Origin: an uncultured Streptococcus sp.
GTDB lineage: Bacteria > Bacillota > Bacilli > Lactobacillales > Streptococcaceae
Length of the DNA: 7,619 bases
Direction of reading: 5' to 3'
NCBI GenBank assembly: GCA_916048145.1
Contig: CAJZGT010000062.1
Location: 1 to 7,619, forward strand
Shown here: in pieces, positions 7,483 to 7,619 of the stretch
Numbering within the stretch: position 1 is the stretch's first letter
Layout of the letters: each line of letters starts with the position of its first letter
Made by a program: the position numbers and the translations under genes
Notes under the pieces: generated by a model
Told to the model about the DNA's origin: nothing
Seen by the model: the letters and a program-made list of their open reading frames with translations, nothing else
Databases searched by the model: none

Positions 7483-7560
7483 ATGTCTAAAACATTGACT
7501 TTCCACTGCGTCAGTGGCAGAAACCTCCTTATAGTCGGACTGCCCCACGCTCAGCACTAG
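7483..7560 (+). CDS. 25-codon ORF at the glyQ start position; possible interrupted glyQ
   Basis: The T-box and a strong RBS lead to an ATG whose product begins MSKTLTF. From memory, streptococcal GlyQ (glycyl-tRNA synthetase alpha chain) begins MSKKLTF, so six of seven residues agree. After Phe7 (7501-7503) the similarity ends: the frame continues HCVSGRNLLIVGLPHAQH and meets TAG at 7558-7560. The change coincides with a palindrome at 7503-7517 and a rise in GC. Possible readings are glyQ interrupted by a small element, a duplicated gene start whose intact copy lies beyond the window, a leader peptide, or a misassembly. The true glyQ body is not in the window. The short match to GlyQ could be chance; the T-box glycine specifier is the stronger support. 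Confidence 0.45.
   Translation: MSKTLTFHCVSGRNLLIVGLPHAQH
7503..7517. repeat. Perfect 6-bp inverted repeat at the sequence change point
   Basis: CCACTG (7503-7508) and CAGTGG (7512-7517) are perfect inverted copies around CGT. It begins exactly where similarity to GlyQ ends, and it may be the end of an inserted element. Confidence 0.65.
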
Positions 7561-7568
7561 GGTACCTG

Positions 7569-7619
7569 AGCTAGACGCAGTACTAACTCGTCTTGCCTCG
7601 TATGATCGACTAGGCAGAC
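7569..7619 (+). repeat. 51-bp hairpin repeat, copy 2 (runs to window edge)
   Basis: This is the second copy, 174 bp downstream of copy 1. The hairpin arms are 7590-7601 and 7609-7619 with loop ATGATCG and one mismatched pair. An alternative hairpin uses GACG (7574-7577) with CGTC (7589-7592) and AGT/ACT inside; it overlaps the first and cannot coexist with it. Four of the five differences from copy 1 are C here and A or T there. The element may continue beyond the window. Confidence 0.8.

Noticed and set aside
7462..7619. Minus-strand open frame of about 50 residues across copy 2 of the repeat
   Set aside because: No start or RBS visible in the window, no recognisable motif, and it runs through the RBS and ATG of the plus-strand gene. 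Probably chance openness of GC-richer DNA.

Overview
The window looks like a low-GC Firmicute chromosome from the Streptococcus mitis group (S. mitis, S. oralis or a relative). The main reason is a 463-residue PgdA whose active-site residues sit at the same numbers I recall for pneumococcal PgdA (D275, D276, H326, H330, D391, H417). Other support comes from an LPXTG wall-anchored subtilase and a Gram-positive T-box leader. Species is inferred; no rRNA or typing gene is present.

Layout, all on the + strand: (1) 1-119, the last 38 codons of an unrecognised gene, closed by an intrinsic terminator (118-146). (2) 182-1608, a promoter and pgdA, the peptidoglycan N-acetylglucosamine deacetylase. The promoter geometry puts transcription start on the A of the start codon, so the mRNA may be leaderless. 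(3) 1657-1815, the pgdA terminator, a near-ideal WalR/VicR direct repeat, an extended -10 promoter and a good ribosome binding site. (4) 1816-7068, a 1750-residue subtilisin-like surface protease of the C5a peptidase / cell-envelope proteinase type. It has a signal peptide, an S8 catalytic domain with PA insert, Fn3-like domains, three FIVAR-like helical modules, a 36-bp-period stalk that includes an exact 108-bp tandem duplication, and LPATGE. (5) 7100-7317, a promoter and complete T-box riboswitch with specifier GGC (Gly) and acceptor-binding bulge TGGA, both pointing to glyQS. (6) 7318-7619, an unusual region. A 51-bp hairpin-forming repeat lies between the T-box and a strong RBS/ATG. The frame from that ATG begins MSKTLTF, as expected for GlyQ, but stops after 25 codons. 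The DNA turns GC-richer at a short palindrome, and a second copy of the repeat runs to the window edge.

How they work together: PgdA protects the wall from lysozyme and the protease sits on that wall, probably acting on host or competitor proteins; both are host-interface functions. A WalR/VicR box at the protease promoter would tie it to the wall-homeostasis two-component system. From memory, pneumococci carry other genes between pgdA and glyQ, so the protease is probably an accessory insertion between conserved neighbours. The most novel signal is the 51-bp repeat pair and the apparently broken glyQ start. It could be an uncharacterised small repeat family with RNA structure, a tandem duplication of the gene start, or an assembly artefact at a repeat.
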